64,000 bases of DNA from Larus michahellis (Eukaryota > Chordata > Aves > Charadriiformes > Laridae), in NCBI RefSeq assembly GCF_964199755.1, contig NC_133913.1, positions 7,356,201 to 7,420,200 of the forward strand, given 5' to 3'. Positions 1-11,819 of this stretch are shown one piece after another; the first letter of the stretch is position 1, and each line of letters begins with the position of its first letter. The notes below the pieces were generated by a model that searched no databases, was not told where the DNA came from, and saw only the letters and a program-made list of their open reading frames with translations. Both the position numbers and the translations under genes were made by a program.

Positions 1-82
1 TGACGCAGGGCTCATTGCAGCTGTTGGCCAGAGGTGTTGGGCCACAGGGCCGGCAGGGCAGGCACCGGTTGTAGCAGGACAT
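1..82 (-). CDS. Feather beta-keratin, N-terminal part, cut by window edge
   Basis: This is the first 27 codons of a feather beta-keratin, a structural protein that polymerises into filaments of feather epidermal cells. The reverse-strand ATG lies at 80-82. The start is MSCYN, then a Cys-Pro-rich stretch, then [12 protein letters not shown], matching the complete copy at 26705-27007 almost residue for residue. The gene runs off the left edge, so the beta-sheet core and C-terminus are not visible. The exon begins at 103, after a splice acceptor at 105-104, so a short 5'-UTR piece precedes the ATG, as is usual for avian feather keratins. It is transcribed opposite to all neighbouring TCR V genes. 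What can be seen is intact; the rest cannot be judged. Confidence 0.9.
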   Translation of the reverse strand, partial: MSCYNRCLPCRPCGPTPLANSCNEPCV

Positions 83-458
83 GTCTCGAGTGTGGATATG
101 CACCTGGGAGAGGATCAGGGAGGAAAGAGAGTACAAGGGTGTGTGAGGAGCAGCCTGGTTACCCTGTCACAAAGGATCTAAGGCCACTACTGAGTGGAGA
201 GATGGAAGCTGTGCTAAGGAGCCACATTGTCATCAGTGGTCTAAAAAGAGGAGCCTGGCCCATGGAGAGTCTTGTAATTTGTAAACCAAAGCCATCTAAG
301 GTACATTTGAGCTACTCTCTTTCAAAACTTCCCCACACTTCTATCTAGCATGACAAGGAGCTCCAGGACGCAGAAAAGAACAGGGGCAATACCAGCTGAG
401 AGGTCCATCGAGGAGAGATCTCACTTTGGAAGAGGAGGAGAAGGAGCTGCAGACTCAC

Positions 459-525
459 CTGGTTCCCAAGGAGAAAGAGGCCAGAGAAGTGAATGAGAGA
501 GCAGGGACTTGGGCTGGCTTTTATA
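459..525 (-). promoter_or_regulatory. Keratin promoter (TATA) and noncoding exon 1
   Basis: On the reverse strand a TATAAAA box lies at 519-525. A short untranslated exon starts about 30 bp downstream (around 492) and ends at 459 with a consensus donor AG|GTGAGT. The intron runs 458 to 104. The same arrangement is repeated at 27370-27436 and 45387-45454. Confidence 0.8.
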
Positions 526-659
526 CCTGCCCTTCATTGACGCAGCACCAGAGGCACCCTTTGCAGAGGTAACAATTTTTGCACAAGCTCATCTTGAATG
601 CAAACCATCACAGCTAATGATATGGGCTGTGCTTTGGTTTCCTGCACTGCTGCCTTTTA

Positions 660-1560
660 ATTTCCAGAGTTGTTCCATGCCCATTCCCCAATGAAAATTG
701 CATTTGAGGAAGAGGATGAAAGGCCCCAGGATTTCCAGGGCAGGAATACGGCAGTGCAAGGCAGAAGACTCAGTTCAAGTGCTGGGTGGGTCCAGAGGAG
801 GCAAGTGACACCAGCCTGGGTCACTTCAGTGGGGCTGTTTGGTGTCGTTCTCTGGAAGAAGCTCCAGCCATCCTCCGGTGGCAGCCCAAGTGCTTCCGCA
901 CATGAGGAATTGACATGTCCACCTCTTTCTTTCCCTCCTCAGCTCACCCTAGTGGTCACTTGTTGCCTCCCCAGGTTTGTGCGTTGTCCTGTTAGGTTTT
1001 TGACCCCATCCTGCCTAACACTGTCTTCAGGAAAAAACTGTGGCCTGTTTTGACTCGTCCCCACTCTGTGCAGTCTGTGAGTACACAAGTAAAGACATAG
1101 GAATGCCTGGGGCCTTGTCCTTTCCCAAATGCTCTAACCCTGCCACAGTTGTCCCCAGGTGTTGTCAGCAGGATCCACACCTGGGTGTGTTCCTACATCT
1201 GTTCTTCTCATCTGTGCTTTATGAGTAGCTGTGTTAGCGTGGATGAATGTGGAATCACAAATTAGTGTATAATTTCATGGTGGCCTGCATGAGACCGTGT
1301 GTGCATGTGTGTCCTTGTGTGTCCCTCCTCAAGAAGCAATATGCTGCTCATGACAGGGACATTCTCTGTTGCTCTCTCCATGAGCACCAGAGAGCAGCAG
1401 ATTCCCAGATTCAGAAGGCACCTGAGTGCAGCTGAGTGGTGATGGAACCAGCCTGCTGGAGATGTGTCCAGGGAAGAGGCACTGAAATTCAGCCCCTGCC
1501 TCCTGACACCTCCTTCTCCTGCCCTCCAAAGCTGCTGCTAATTTCAGGCCACAAGAACAG
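660..1560. repeat. Paralogous block between keratin and A-family V gene
   Basis: This non-coding stretch recurs at about 10730-11530 and 27590-28250, each time 5' of an A-family V gene. Shared landmarks are the 'gctccagcc.tcctc' segment near 860 and the 'gatgg.accagcctgctggagatg' segment near 1441. In the second copy no keratin lies next to it. I see no gene in it. Confidence 0.75.
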
Positions 1561-1609
1561 TTTCACTCCTGTTTGACTCCTTAGTTTAATTCATATTAAC
1601 AATATTGGG

Positions 1610-2290
1610 AGTGCCTCAGCATGGCTGGCAGTCCCCACTCCCTGCCTCTCCAGGCCAGGACACAGCTCCTTTCCCCAGTATTAGGGAGTTCAAAAGGATG
1701 GGGATTGCTTTCTGGGCAGGGAGAAAGGATGAGGAATCTTGTCCACCATGTGCTGGCCATCCCTGGGTGCAAGTTTCCAATGCGGTGTTGGTGGTGTCTG
1801 GGGTGGGATGCAGTCTTATCTCACGTCCATGTCAATGCCAAATGGACTTGTACAGCCCATTGACCTGATGCCATGTCAGGCAGGGGCTGAGACCTTGGAT
1901 CAAACAGGTCCTGAATGAAAGGAACATGAAGCCTGAGGTCACTGGTGAGTGGAAGGACAGACCCTGTGGCTTGCACAAGGAAAGCCAAAGAGCTGACAAC
2001 TGCTTTGGTCTTTCAGCCTACAAGGACCTTCATGTCCCACACTGGAATCTCAGTCTGAGTGCCCAGCAACTGCCGCAGGAGGGTACAGACATTAGATTTG
2101 AGGCCACATCCACCAAATCCTAGTGCTGTCCCACAGGGGTTTCCAAAAGGGACCCTCTTTCCGACACGGGGTGTCAAGGGTGTATGGAGTTCCTGAGCCC
2201 ATCTCCCCTCCCGAATGTTTGTCTTCCTGGACTCAGGCCCAACCAGGAGACAGTGCAGCCAAGGCTTCCCCCTTCCCTTTCATGTATTTT
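1610..2290. repeat. Segmental duplication, partner 59490-60165
   Basis: This stretch is nearly identical to 59490-60165, for example around 'caggccaggacacagctcctttccccag'-like text and the 'gagacagtgcagccaa' segment. A more diverged relative lies at 11480-11800. No gene is recognised. It marks common ancestry of the A1 and A4 upstream regions. Confidence 0.85.
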
Positions 2291-2399
2291 GGTGAGCTCA
2301 TTGCCAGGGAGCTCTGCTGGGACAGCTCAGCCAGGGATGACTTCCCTCTCTGTGGAGCTGCTTCTGAGTCGAGACTCTAGTGTAGTTGAGGGCAAAGCT

Positions 2400-3060
2400 C
2401 ATTGCATTCTCAGGAGGTGATGAGCACTGTGGACAAGAAAAGGCAGTGGAGATGAGTATCTAGAGTATAGCAGGACCTCTGACAGCCTCTCCTGTCCTTT
2501 TTATGACCTAACTGGAGGTAATTGGGCTCAATAAGAGGATGGTAAGGTAAGAGTGGAATGTCGGTCAGAAAGAGCTGTGAGCAGTGGTGCAAAGCCCAGC
2601 TGGCAGACACGACCTTGTGGGGTCCCTCAGGGATCAGCAGTAGCACCAACACTTCCTAGTGTTTTCATGAACAGTAGTGGGAAGGTCAGCACTTCCTGCA
2701 GGTTTGGGGATGACACCCAAGTACAGGGAAGAGGCAGGACACTGATCTCTGTAAGCCAAATTGTTCCCAGCAGGTCCATGAAGTACCTGTTTCAAGGAAA
2801 CCGAGAAGGTTGCCTAGACTCTGGAAGTGCTCTGCCACAGGAGTAGAGGCAATGAAGATCTGCTGGAATGAGGGGAGCTCAAGTTCAGAAGCAGGCTAAA
2901 AGAATTGAGAACAGGAATGGGGTGGTGTTGGTGGGGGGGTGGGTTCTGCAATCTCCATCCTGGAGTGGCCTGGTATAATGGGAACTGTTCAATGCAAGTG
3001 TTGGTCTAGATGACCTTGGGAGCTCCCTTCTGACCTGTGTTATGACACTGGGATTCCCCA
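2400..3060 (+). mobile_element. Degraded CR1 LINE fragments
   Basis: A decayed CR1 reverse-transcriptase piece lies near 2600-2730: the forward reading contains GVPQGSAV followed by a degenerate DDT box. It is followed by 3'-end CR1-like text with 'ctagatgacctt' at about 3006. Many frameshifts are present. A related degraded stretch occurs at 51990-52350. Confidence 0.6.
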
Positions 3061-3404
3061 CCACCCCTGCCCTCCGTGACCCCTGCCTGCCCATGGGCAC
3101 ATTTGTCCTCACACTCCCTCTGCCCCAACACAACTCCTAGGCATTGTGCTGGGGCTGCAGAGCAGCAGCTGAAGGGAGGCTCTCAGCCTCCTCACTCCCA
3201 GCTGCAGGAAAGGAGTGGCTGCTGGTTCCATCCCCTGGGCTTGGAGAGAGCTCTGGGAAGCTGGTCCATGTGCTGGGCCAAGGCCCCGCTGCTGTGCCAG
3301 GCTGCAGCTGGTGCTGTGCAGGCTTCTTCTTGCTGGAGGACGGGGAGAGTCCATTCCCCAGTTGGGCAAAGTGGTACCCGTGCAGAGCCCCTGAGTGCTC
3401 TGAA

Positions 3405-3660
3405 GCCGGGCGAGCCTCCGAGCGGCGCCAGCGCAGAGCTGAGCGCCGGGGCGGAGCTGACGGCGGACGGCAGGAGCGGAGAGCAGAAGAGGCGGCGGAG
3501 AGGAGGCGGCGCCGCCGGAGCAGAGAGCCGGGACAGGCGGGGAGCAGCGAGGCGCGGACGGCTGACCGGCGAGATGCGGTGGTGCCGAGGCACAGGGCTG
3601 GTGGGGCTGGCCGCGCTGCTTATGGGTGCGTGGGGCTGGCGGCGGTGGATGGGGCCAGGG
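3405..3660. other. CpG-rich leader region of V gene A1
   Basis: The 5' flank and leader exon of A1 lie in a dense run of CG dinucleotides and GGCGG-type motifs. Equivalent regions occur at 13080-13360 and 28265-28570, and a partly decayed one at 60360-60640. By composition these are CpG islands; no methylation data are available here. Confidence 0.65.
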
Positions 3661-5428
3661 TTGTGCCCGGCGGGTTCCACGGGTAGCCCAGCGGCAACTC
3701 CTCCCTCTCCTTCTTCAGCCTCTCTTTCCCCCTCCTGCCTCTCTGACATCTTGACCATGAGCCAGCAACGTGCCCTTGTGGACAAAAAGGCCAATGGCAT
3801 CCTGGGGTGCATTAAGAAGAGTGTGGCCAGCAGGTCAAGGGAGGTCATCCTCCCCCTCCACTCTGCCCTGGTGAGGCCACATCTGGAGTACTGTGTCCAG
3901 TTCTGGGCTCCCCGGTTCAAGAAGGACAGGGAAATGCTGGAGAGGGTGCAGCAGAGAGCTACCAAGCTCTCTAGGGGACTGGAACACCTCTCTTATGAAG
4001 AAAGACTGAGGGATTTGGGTCTCTTCAGTCTGGAAAAAAAGTGACTGAGGGGGGATCTTATCAACACTTTTAAATACTTAAAGGGTGGGTGTCAGGATGA
4101 TGGGGCCAGGCTCTTTTCAGTTGTGCCCGGGGACAGGACAAGAGGTAATGGGCACAAACTTGAGCATAGGAAGTTCCACCTAAACATGAGGAGGAAATTC
4201 TTTACTTTCAGGGTGGCAGAGCACTGGAACAGGCTGCCCAGAGAGGTGGTGGAGTCTCCAACTCTGGAGACATTCAAAACCTGTCTGGACACGTTGCTGT
4301 GCCACCTGCTCTAGGTGACCCTGCTCTGGCAGGGGGGTTTGACTAGGTGATCTCCAGAGGTCCCTTCCAACCCTATGTTTCTATGATTCTGTGATCTTTT
4401 GTGCCCCTTCCCAACCCCCCGAGTCCCCTCTTCCTGTTCTCCCTCTTTCTTCCCCACCTCTGTTGGTACGAGACTCCTTGCACGTACACCAGATTTTTCA
4501 CGCACGCTCTCCTTCCCCTGTGCATTCTGCAGTTCTTATTGCCCTCAATATAGCCCTCTCTCCTTCACTGTAACAAGCCCTCTCCCTGTCTGCTCGTTAT
4601 CCACCCACGCACTCATATTCTGACTCATCTCTCCATGCATTTACCATCTCCAAAGCCTCTTCCTACTCCTCAAGACCCCTCTCTCATCTTTCCCTCTGCT
4701 TCCTTCATATCCATAACCACAAATTGTCTTTTCTGCACCGTGCCATTATTCCATATATCCTCTGATCCCTCAGTGCTTTCAGCATTTATTATTCTTCTCA
4801 ATTCAGCCCTTCATCCTTCATTGTAGCACATCTGACTCTACTGTCTCCTCTTCTTCCCTCCACCCATGCATCCATCCACCCATGCATCTATGCATCGATC
4901 CCTCCACCTGGCTTTCATTCTAGCTCTGTATGCATCCATTAAAAAGTCCCTTGCAGACTTGTCCCCTTGCTCCACAAACCCACACGAGGATCACTCTCGA
5001 TGCCCACTTGGTCCCCATTTGTTCCAGTGCAGCTCTATCCACATGCCACTCTTTCTGACGATTTTCCTGGCAAAAGAGCCATCAGACCTGAGTGATCTTT
5101 GGTGATCTTTGGCCTTTTCTTATACTTTCTCAGCAGTGGCTGTGGGCAGAGCCCAGGTGCTGCAGGAGCCGTCAGCAGAGACCACCGAGGGCATCGGCAT
5201 CAACATCACTTGCTCACATCCCAACATAAAGTCTTACGACTTCATCCACTGGTACCGTCAGCTCCCGGGACGAGGCCCCGCGCTGCTCCTGAGCACTCTC
5301 AAAGACTCCAAAGAGCTGCGGGACCCGCCGGGGCGGCTGTGGGTGTCGGCAGACCGCCGCTCCAGCGCCCTGTGGCTCGCCCGGCCCCGGCGCGGGGACG
5401 CGGCGGTGTATTACTGCGCCCTGGGAGA
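3574..5428 (+). CDS. TRAV: TCR alpha/delta V gene A1 (leader + V exon)
   Basis: Germline T-cell receptor V segment encoding the N-terminal Ig domain that contacts peptide-MHC after V(D)J joining. The leader exon is 3574-3625, a 17-residue hydrophobic signal starting MRWCRG and ending in phase 1 before GTGCGT. The V exon is 5137-5428, after a CAG acceptor. Framework 1 has Cys in INITCSHPN, framework 2 has [10 protein letters not shown], and framework 3 ends [11 protein letters not shown]. All three hallmark residues (Cys, Trp, Cys) are present and there is no stop. The 1.5-kb intron carries a CR1 insertion (3753-4393), making it about twice as long as in A2 and A3. It resembles the chicken V-alpha-1 group as I remember it, but delta use cannot be excluded. 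Confidence 0.9.
3753..4393 (+). mobile_element. CR1 LINE 3' fragment in the A1 intron
   Basis: A 5'-truncated CR1 carries the C-terminal part of its reverse-transcriptase ORF ([12 protein letters not shown], then [11 protein letters not shown]) and the usual 3' end with the repeated 'atgattctgtgat' tail. ATCTT at 3748-3752 and 4394-4398 looks like a 5-bp target duplication. A3 shows an uninterrupted site. Confidence 0.9.
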
Positions 5429-5467
5429 CACGGGGAGAGGAGCCGGGGCTGCGGCCGGGCAGGAACC
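5429..5467 (+). other. 23-bp-spacer recombination signal of A1
   Basis: The heptamer is CACGGGG (5429-5435), the spacer is exactly 23 bp, and the nonamer is GCAGGAACC (5459-5467). The essential CAC is kept, but heptamer positions 4 and 6 differ from CACAGTG. The same heptamer and nonamer occur in all four A genes. Confidence 0.8.
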
Positions 5468-5900
5468 GGCGCGGGCGGGGCCGGGCGTGTGTGTCAGGGC
5501 CGAGGGGACCAGCCCGGACGGGCCCGCCAGGGGGCGCTGCCGCTCCACCCGCCGGGGCCGCCTCGCCCCAACCGGCCCACTGCCCGGACCGCTTCCCCCG
5601 CCTGACCGGCCCCGGCCCCGGCAACCCCGCACTCCCAGCGGGACGCACACAGAAATCCCCCGCCACGCTGCCGCCGCCGCCGGGGCAGGAATGGCGCCGG
5701 GAGCGCTGGCCGTGTCCGGCGGGGCCCGGCAAGGAGCGATGGCAGCCGCCGGCCCCGCTGGCGCCCGGCCAGGAGCAGCGCCTTTCTGCTCCGCACAGGG
5801 CGGCGGGCGGCAGAGATCCTCCTGCCCACGGGCAGCCGCCCAGCCCTCGCTCCTGCCGCACGGACCGCCCACTGCTGACATGGAACAAACGGGGCCTCTT
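5468..5900. other. CpG-rich conserved flank 3' of A1
   Basis: This very CpG-rich sequence is nearly identical after all four A genes (14479-14910, 29599-30020, 61479-61900). Long open frames on both strands here are a composition effect. I see no splice or domain evidence for coding. Confidence 0.7.
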
Positions 5901-5949
5901 CTGAGCCTCTTGACTTTCCCCACGAGGATGCCGAGGGAACCCTGAGCAG

Positions 5950-7430
5950 CTGCTTTCCTCTGCTCTGCAACCACGGGGACTCCAGGGCGCAGTTGCCAAT
6001 GCCAAATGGTCCTTAGAAAAGGACAACCAGGAAGGGTTTCTCATTTCATTACTCTGTGAAAGCTCAGATATACAATGGAAAACTGAGTCCTCCCGCTACA
6101 GAATTTCCCAGAGCTTTCAAAATGTTCCTGCTAGCGTTACAAAGTCGTTGCATGGGGTCAGGAGTTGAAGCTCACCAGCAGCAGGAGAAGGGCATGTCGA
6201 GGTCAGAGGCACCTTCAAGCGCTCCCCCGAGGGGCTCAGTGGTGAGACCATGAGCTTGTTTGACAGGATTCAGCACCTCTGGAGTTGAGGCCCAGGAGAC
6301 AGGGCAAAATGCTTGTCCTGGACACACTGAGCACAGCCTCAAGGCATGCCAGGTTCCTCCTTGAGGAGTGAGTCAGAAAGGGTTTTTGCTGAGTTGCCCT
6401 CAGGGGCTGGAGGTCTGAGGGGAGTGAGAGCTGGCAGGAGGCCTCTGGCAAGAGACTGTGGGCTCCAGCCAGTCCCCGGGGAACCCTGTGTGGCTCGAAT
6501 AGCTGACAGAGGTGGTCAAACCCCATGGGCAGAGGCTTCCAAGGGACAGAGTGAAGGATCAGCCCTGCTCCTTATTTTCTTTCAACTTGATGACTTTATT
6601 TCCAGGGAACTCCTGGCAGGTGACAAACAAGGCAGAGCAACAGGTATTGCCAGGCCAGCACACACATTAGACACATGCTCACACACTTTAGCCCCTCTCA
6701 TCGCTTTCTCCATCTGTCTTCCCACGCTTGCTCCTGTCCAAATGGCCTTGATCCCTCTCTTTCCCCATCTCTGCTGCTTCTCCTAAGCATCCCATGTCAC
6801 ACACAATCCCCAAATACTTTTTCACTCTATCCCATAAGGCGTTTGATCCCCTTGTAGGCAGAAACATCCCTGAGTTTATGTGATGATCCTCTCTTCTCAC
6901 ACTTCTGGAGGGTGCCGTCCCTAGAGAAAGTGGCTGATTGTGATACTTGAATGAAGAAGGATTTGATGTCTGTGAAGCAGAGGGCTGTGCTGGATGTCCT
7001 CCAGCCAAGAGAGGTGGTGTGTCTTACTGTGGGTGGGATGTTTACAGCAGGTGCTCTTCCTAGAGACATTTCTCTTGAAAGGTCTCATCCATGGCCTTGG
7101 GAGAAAGGAGAGAAAACCCTGTAGGGACAGGGAGTCAGACACCTGGATCTAGGTGCTATTGGCCATTCCTCGTTCTGCCTCCTTTCAGACACTACCGAGG
7201 CACAAGGACCACATCACGGGTGCAAAAGTTCCTCTCTCAAACCCCATGACAGGTGAGTGCAGGCCCTTTTCCCTGGCTGGGCAGTGGATGCCAGGAGAAG
7301 TTCACTGCTCCCATGCTGGGGGCTGGTTGTGCTGGTTGTGATCTCCAGGAGGAGCAAAAAGCAGGAAAACAGCCTGCAGCCTCCTAGTGCCTGACAACAG
7401 ACTGCTTGCTCTCTTCCTTCAGGCTTCCAC
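5950..7430. repeat. Segmental duplication, partner about 30080-31555
   Basis: The 3' flank of A1 is collinear with that of A3, for example 'caagagactgtgggctccagcc' against its partner at 30590. The match ends at about 31551 in the A3 copy, while the A1 copy continues towards B1. No gene is seen in it. Confidence 0.85.
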
Positions 7431-7905
7431 AGGAGTTTTCACGTCCTCAGGTCCCTTTGGCAGTGTGACCTGGAGCTGAGAGGCAGCGCTTCTACACCAA
7501 GCTATGTCTGCCTGAGGGGATGCTCAAGCACCTTCTGACATGGAACACTGTGAGAAGCCCGGCTGTGGCCTGACTTCCCAAAGACGAGCCTTCCCGTGCT
7601 GAACAACCTCCCCTTGGCCCTTGCAAAATTAGGGTCACAGTTTGGTTTCGTTCCTTGGGCTGAGCACTTTAACAACTTCAATTAGTCTCTCTGCAGAGCC
7701 TCCTCGTGGCAGAGATGTGGAGTCCCAAGCCAGACAGTCCCAAACTCCTGTCTGCAGCAGCAGAGAAAGAATTTTGCTCCACCCCCTGTGCTCAGGGTTG
7801 GTGGGTGCTTTGGGCTGGCAGAGGGAGGAGAAGTGGTGAACTCTCAAGCTTCAACTCCCGCTTCCTGAGACATGCTTTGACACGGGGTGCATGGGAGAGT
7901 GTGAC

Positions 7906-8652
7906 ATGGTCCTGATTTTCCTGGCAGCTCTGGTGGGACTGGCATATTTTGGTGAGACACAAGGTTCAGGCTGGGGAGGAGCGGGGCAAGAGGTTGTTGT
8001 GCCAGTGGTGGGAGAAGAAATTTGAGTTTGACTCTGCAGGAAACTGGGATTCATTCCACAGGGAGAGCAGGGAGTACAGGTGGGAATGGAAAATCATCTG
8101 GGAGATGTCAGCTGTAATGGGTATGGAAGGAGGACGAAGACTCTGCACATGCCTTTCAGTGCTCACAAGAACCTTTCTATGGGTTATTTTTGCACGGGTG
8201 TTTAGAGAAAGAGAGAGCTGCTTGGGTAGAGTCCTACACTGGAAATGGAAACTTCTCTCCCAGGTGTATTTGACCAAATGCTGCCAGCCTGTGTAGGGAT
8301 GGTTGAAATTCTAGGGGAAGGCTGGGTCAATGCAAGGAATGTTGGAATTCCTTTACAGGTCATGCACAGAAGGACTCTGTGCTCCAATTCCCTCCAGAAA
8401 GGACCATCCAGGCAGGATACGACACAACACTGCACTGCAATTTCTCCACCAACTATTCTGGTGCCTTCATCTACAGGTACCAGCAGCTCCCAAAGCAGTC
8501 CCCTCAGATGCTGTTGTGGGTGAGCAAATACAAAGCTCATGTGGATTCAGGGAGGTTCTCCTCCATGCTGTCTGCAGAGGACTCCCAGGTGCTTCTACAT
8601 GTGTGGGACGCCGAGCTCCAGGACAACGCTCTCTACCTCTGCGCACTGAACC
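7906..8652 (+). CDS. TCR V gene B1, conserved Trp replaced by Arg
   Basis: Two-exon V gene of family B. The leader exon is 7906-7951 (MVLIFLAALVGLAYF, phase 1, donor GTGAGA). The V exon is 8359-8652 after a TTTACAG acceptor. Framework 1 has the first Cys in TLHCNFS, and framework 3 ends ALYLCALN. The reading frame has no stop. The invariant framework-2 Trp is lost: the frame reads IYRYQQLP where B2 reads IFWYQQHQ, a single-base AGG for TGG change. That Trp packs against the intradomain disulphide, so the product may fold poorly; under usual naming rules this would be an open reading frame rather than a functional gene. It lies 3' of A1 in the same orientation, as B2 follows A2. Confidence 0.85.
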
Positions 8653-8691
8653 CACATCTGTGCCCTCAGTGTGCAGCACTGCACAAGAAGG
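8653..8691 (+). other. 23-bp-spacer recombination signal of B1
   Basis: Heptamer CACATCT, a 23-bp spacer, and nonamer ACAAGAAGG (8683-8691). The heptamer is weaker than the CACACTG of B2. Confidence 0.65.
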
Positions 8692-8849
8692 GGAGGGTGT
8701 ACCCTGGGAGTGATTCCCTCCCCACCACTGCTTGCATGGAGCTCTAAGCTCATCTTGCCCAGGAACCACACCCGGGTGCTGTGGTGAGGCTGGGTCTCTG
8801 TCTGCACAGTCTGTGCAGCAGGGAGAGGATCTGAGAATTGGTTAGGTTG

Positions 8850-9310
8850 AAAAGCATCTTTTGAGATCATGCAGTCCCTGTTAAAGCCGGGCCAGCCAGA
8901 GCAGGTTTCCCAGGACTGCGTTCATTTTGGTTTTTCTGCTGGTGGGCACTCACTCTTCTCCCGTCAGTGGGCATTACTGAGAAGAGTCTCTTCTTCATTC
9001 CCTCCCATCAGCTATTTACACACATTGCCAAGATCTCCCAGAAGCCTTCTCTTCCCCAGGCTGAACACTGCCAGCCCTCTCAGCCCATCCTCAGAGGAAA
9101 CATGCTCCAGTCCATCCACTATTTTGCTGTGCTCACTCCAGTATCTTTCTTGTACTGGGGAGCCCAGAACTGGACCCAGCACTCCACAAGTGGCCTCACC
9201 AGCACTGAGTGGAGAGGAAGGGTCAGGTACCTTGTCCTGCTGGTGATTCTCTTCCTGCTGCAGCCCAGGATGCTGTTGGCCTGCCTTGCCACGAGGGTGC
9301 ATTGCCACAG
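8850..9310 (-). mobile_element. CR1 LINE 3' fragment
   Basis: CR1 in reverse orientation. The 3' end lies near 8850 ('gatcatgcagtcc', 'agcaggtttcccaggactg') and C-terminal reverse-transcriptase text lies at 9119-9310 in a decayed frame (ILGCSRKRITSR). 9310-9768 holds no gene; part of it resembles the 3' flank of B2 near 17810-17990. Confidence 0.85.
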
Positions 9311-9767
9311 CAGGCTCAGGGACACCCCTGAGCCACTGAGACTGAGTGGGACACAGCAGTGAGTGTTCAGGAGAAGCATCCCAGAGGCTTCTTCAGCTAT
9401 AACTTTTCCTGAGCGTCCCTCAATGACCACTGTGTGAGAAGGGGGCTCTTGGTAGGAGACGTGACTGCTCCTGTGGCTTTACTTCCCAGGTACAGAAGCC
9501 CAAAGTGGGAAAATGACTTCCTGGCCCTACGTCTGGGGATCAGGGAAAGCCTAGACATGTGAGCAAGACCCATCAACCAGGCATTGGACAAGATTCCCTG
9601 TTCAACCACTTGAGCTGTCCGCCTGCTTTTCATGTCTCCCCTCCAGCCCTGAGCACTCACCAGTACTTGGCTGGGGCGATGCCTCTGGGTCCCTCTGGGT
9701 TCTCTGCCCAACAGGAAACCACTGGTGGCTGCATTTCCACGATGTGCATTTCTGGGCTCTAGTTTGT

Positions 9768-10480
9768 CCCTCTGTGCACAAGGCTCTTGCCATACTAAGT
9801 CCCTCAGCCTTTCTTTATGAGAGAGGTGTTCCAGTCCCCTAATCATCTTGGTAGCCCTTTGCTGTACCCTCTCCAGCAGTTCCCTGTCCTTCTTGAAGCG
9901 GGGAGCCCAGAAATGGACACAGCACTCCAGATGCAGCCTCACCAGGGCAGAGTAGAGAGGAAGGATGACCTCCACTCGATCTGCTGGTCACGCTCTTCTT
10001 GATGCACCCCAGGATGCCATCAGCCTTTTTGTCCACCGGGGCGCATTGCTGGCTCATGTCTGAGGCCAGGTTGTCCACCAGGATTCCCAGGTCTTTTTCC
10101 ACTGAGCCGCTCTCCAGCAGGTCAGCCCGCAACCTGTACTGGTGCATGGGGTTATTCCTCCCCAGGTGCAGCACCCTACGCTTGCCCTTATTGAATTTCA
10201 TAAGGTTTCTCTCCACCCAGCTCTCACGCCTTTCCAGGTCTCACTGTATGGCAGCACAGGCTTCTGGTGTGTCAGCCACTCCTCCCAGTTTTGTATCATC
10301 AGCAAACTTGCTGAGGGTGCACTCTATCCCTTCATCCAGGTCATTGATGAATATATTCACTAGGACTGGGCCCAGTACTGACCCCTGGGGAACACCACTT
10401 GTTACTGACCTCCAACTAAACTCTGTGCCTCTAATCACGACCCTCTGAGCTCTATCTTTCAACCAGTTTTCAGTGCTTAG
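9768..10480 (-). mobile_element. CR1 LINE 3' fragment
   Basis: A second reverse-oriented CR1 carries reverse-transcriptase text including [20 protein letters not shown] and a FADDTKLGG box, followed by the C-terminal [12 protein letters not shown] block. Frameshifts and lost stretches make it inactive. 10480-10730 holds no recognisable gene. Confidence 0.9.
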
Positions 10481-10729
10481 GGGAAGGGTCACAGGTGAGG
10501 GGGAAAGAGGGGACTGGGGATGAGCAAGGGGAGCCAATAGAGAGGAGGAAGGAAAAAGGGAGGTACTTGCAAGTAGGCAGCGGCTGGTCAGTGCGCTTGT
10601 TGGGATGAGCCCTGTGCCCGATCACCACAGTCCCCTCTACCTTCTTCATAAATCCTTTCTTAATCTTCCTTCTGCGTACCTTCACTCCCTTTCCCATGTG
10701 CGAATGAAAGAAGAATGAAAGAAGCTCCA

Positions 10730-11530
10730 GCCGTCCTCACCTAGACACCCATGGGCTCCTGTGCATGAGGAAGTGCCACATCCTTCTCTTGCCCTCCCTC
10801 CTCAGCTCACCCCAACGGTCACTTGATGTTGCCTTCCCGGCTGTCTGCGTTGCGCTGCTAGGTTATGACAACATCCTGCCTCACACTGCCCTCAGGAAAT
10901 TGGCCAGTTTTGACTGTCTCCTTGCAGTCTGTGAGTACATCAAAGACACCATGGGCATGCCAGGGGCCTTGTACTACCCCAGAATGCCCTAGCCTTGCTG
11001 TGGTTGTCCCCAGATGTCCTCAGCAGAGCCCACAGTGCATTTTTATGTGTTTCCATTTGTGTGCTTTTGAGTGCAGCCAGCTTTTTGTGAATGGATACGG
11101 GAGCACAAATTTGTTTATGATTCCACACCAGTGTGCATAAGCCTGTGTGAGTGTGTGTGTATGTCCTTGTTGTCCCTCCTCAGGAGGGAATGTGCAGGTC
11201 ATAGTGAGGACAATCTCCCCTGCTCTCTCCATGAGCACCACAGAGCAGCAGGTTCCCAGGATTAGAAGGAGCCCGAGTGCAGCTGAGCGGTGATGGCACC
11301 AGCCTGCTGGAGATGCGTCCAGGGAAGAGGCACTGAAATGCAGCCCCTGCCTTCTGAGATCTCCTTCTTCTGCCTCTTCACAGCTGACGCTCTGCTGTTG
11401 CCTATTTCACACCACAACAAGGATGGTTCCACTCCACTTGGGATCCTTAGTTCAATTGAGTGTGACAATATCAGGAGCACCTCAGCATGGCTGGCAGTCC
11501 CCGCTCCCTGCCTCTCCAGGCCAGGACACA
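10730..11530. repeat. Second copy of the pre-A-gene block
   Basis: Paralogue of 660-1560 and 27590-28250. The keratin found next to the other two copies is absent here; the sequence to its left is CR1 and unrecognised DNA. Confidence 0.7.
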
Positions 11531-11819
11531 GCTGCTCTCCCCAGTGCTAGAGAGTTCAAAGGATGGGGATTGCTTTCTGGGCAAGGTGAAGGCTGAGAAA
11601 TCCTGCCCACCATGTGCTGGCCATCCCTGAGTGGATCTGCTTCCAATACCGTGTCAGGGATATCTGGGTTAGGACACAGGGCCCCTCTCATGCCCAAGCT
11701 AAGGCCCAACGGAGTTGTTCAGCTCATTGGCCTGGTGCTGTGTCAGGCAAGGCCTGAGAGTGTGTCCCAAACAGGTACTGAATGAAAAGAACATGAAGTC
11801 AAGGGCCAAGTGCATTGCT

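Noticed and set aside
5429..5945. The A1 V-exon frame stays open for about 500 bp past the recombination signal
   Set aside because: The recombination signal defines the V end. The extension is low-complexity Pro/Ala/Arg text without a domain, again a GC effect.
5214..6044. Long reverse-strand and alternative-frame ORFs (up to about 280 codons) over the A1 V exon and its flank, repeated at A2, A3 and A4
   Set aside because: They arise from very high GC and CpG content, which makes stop codons rare. They contain no known domain, and the Ig V frame explains the conservation.
10470..10697. Reverse ORF rich in Lys and Arg near the CR1 at 10 kb
   Set aside because: No family recognised, no paralogue in the window and no promoter or splice evidence.
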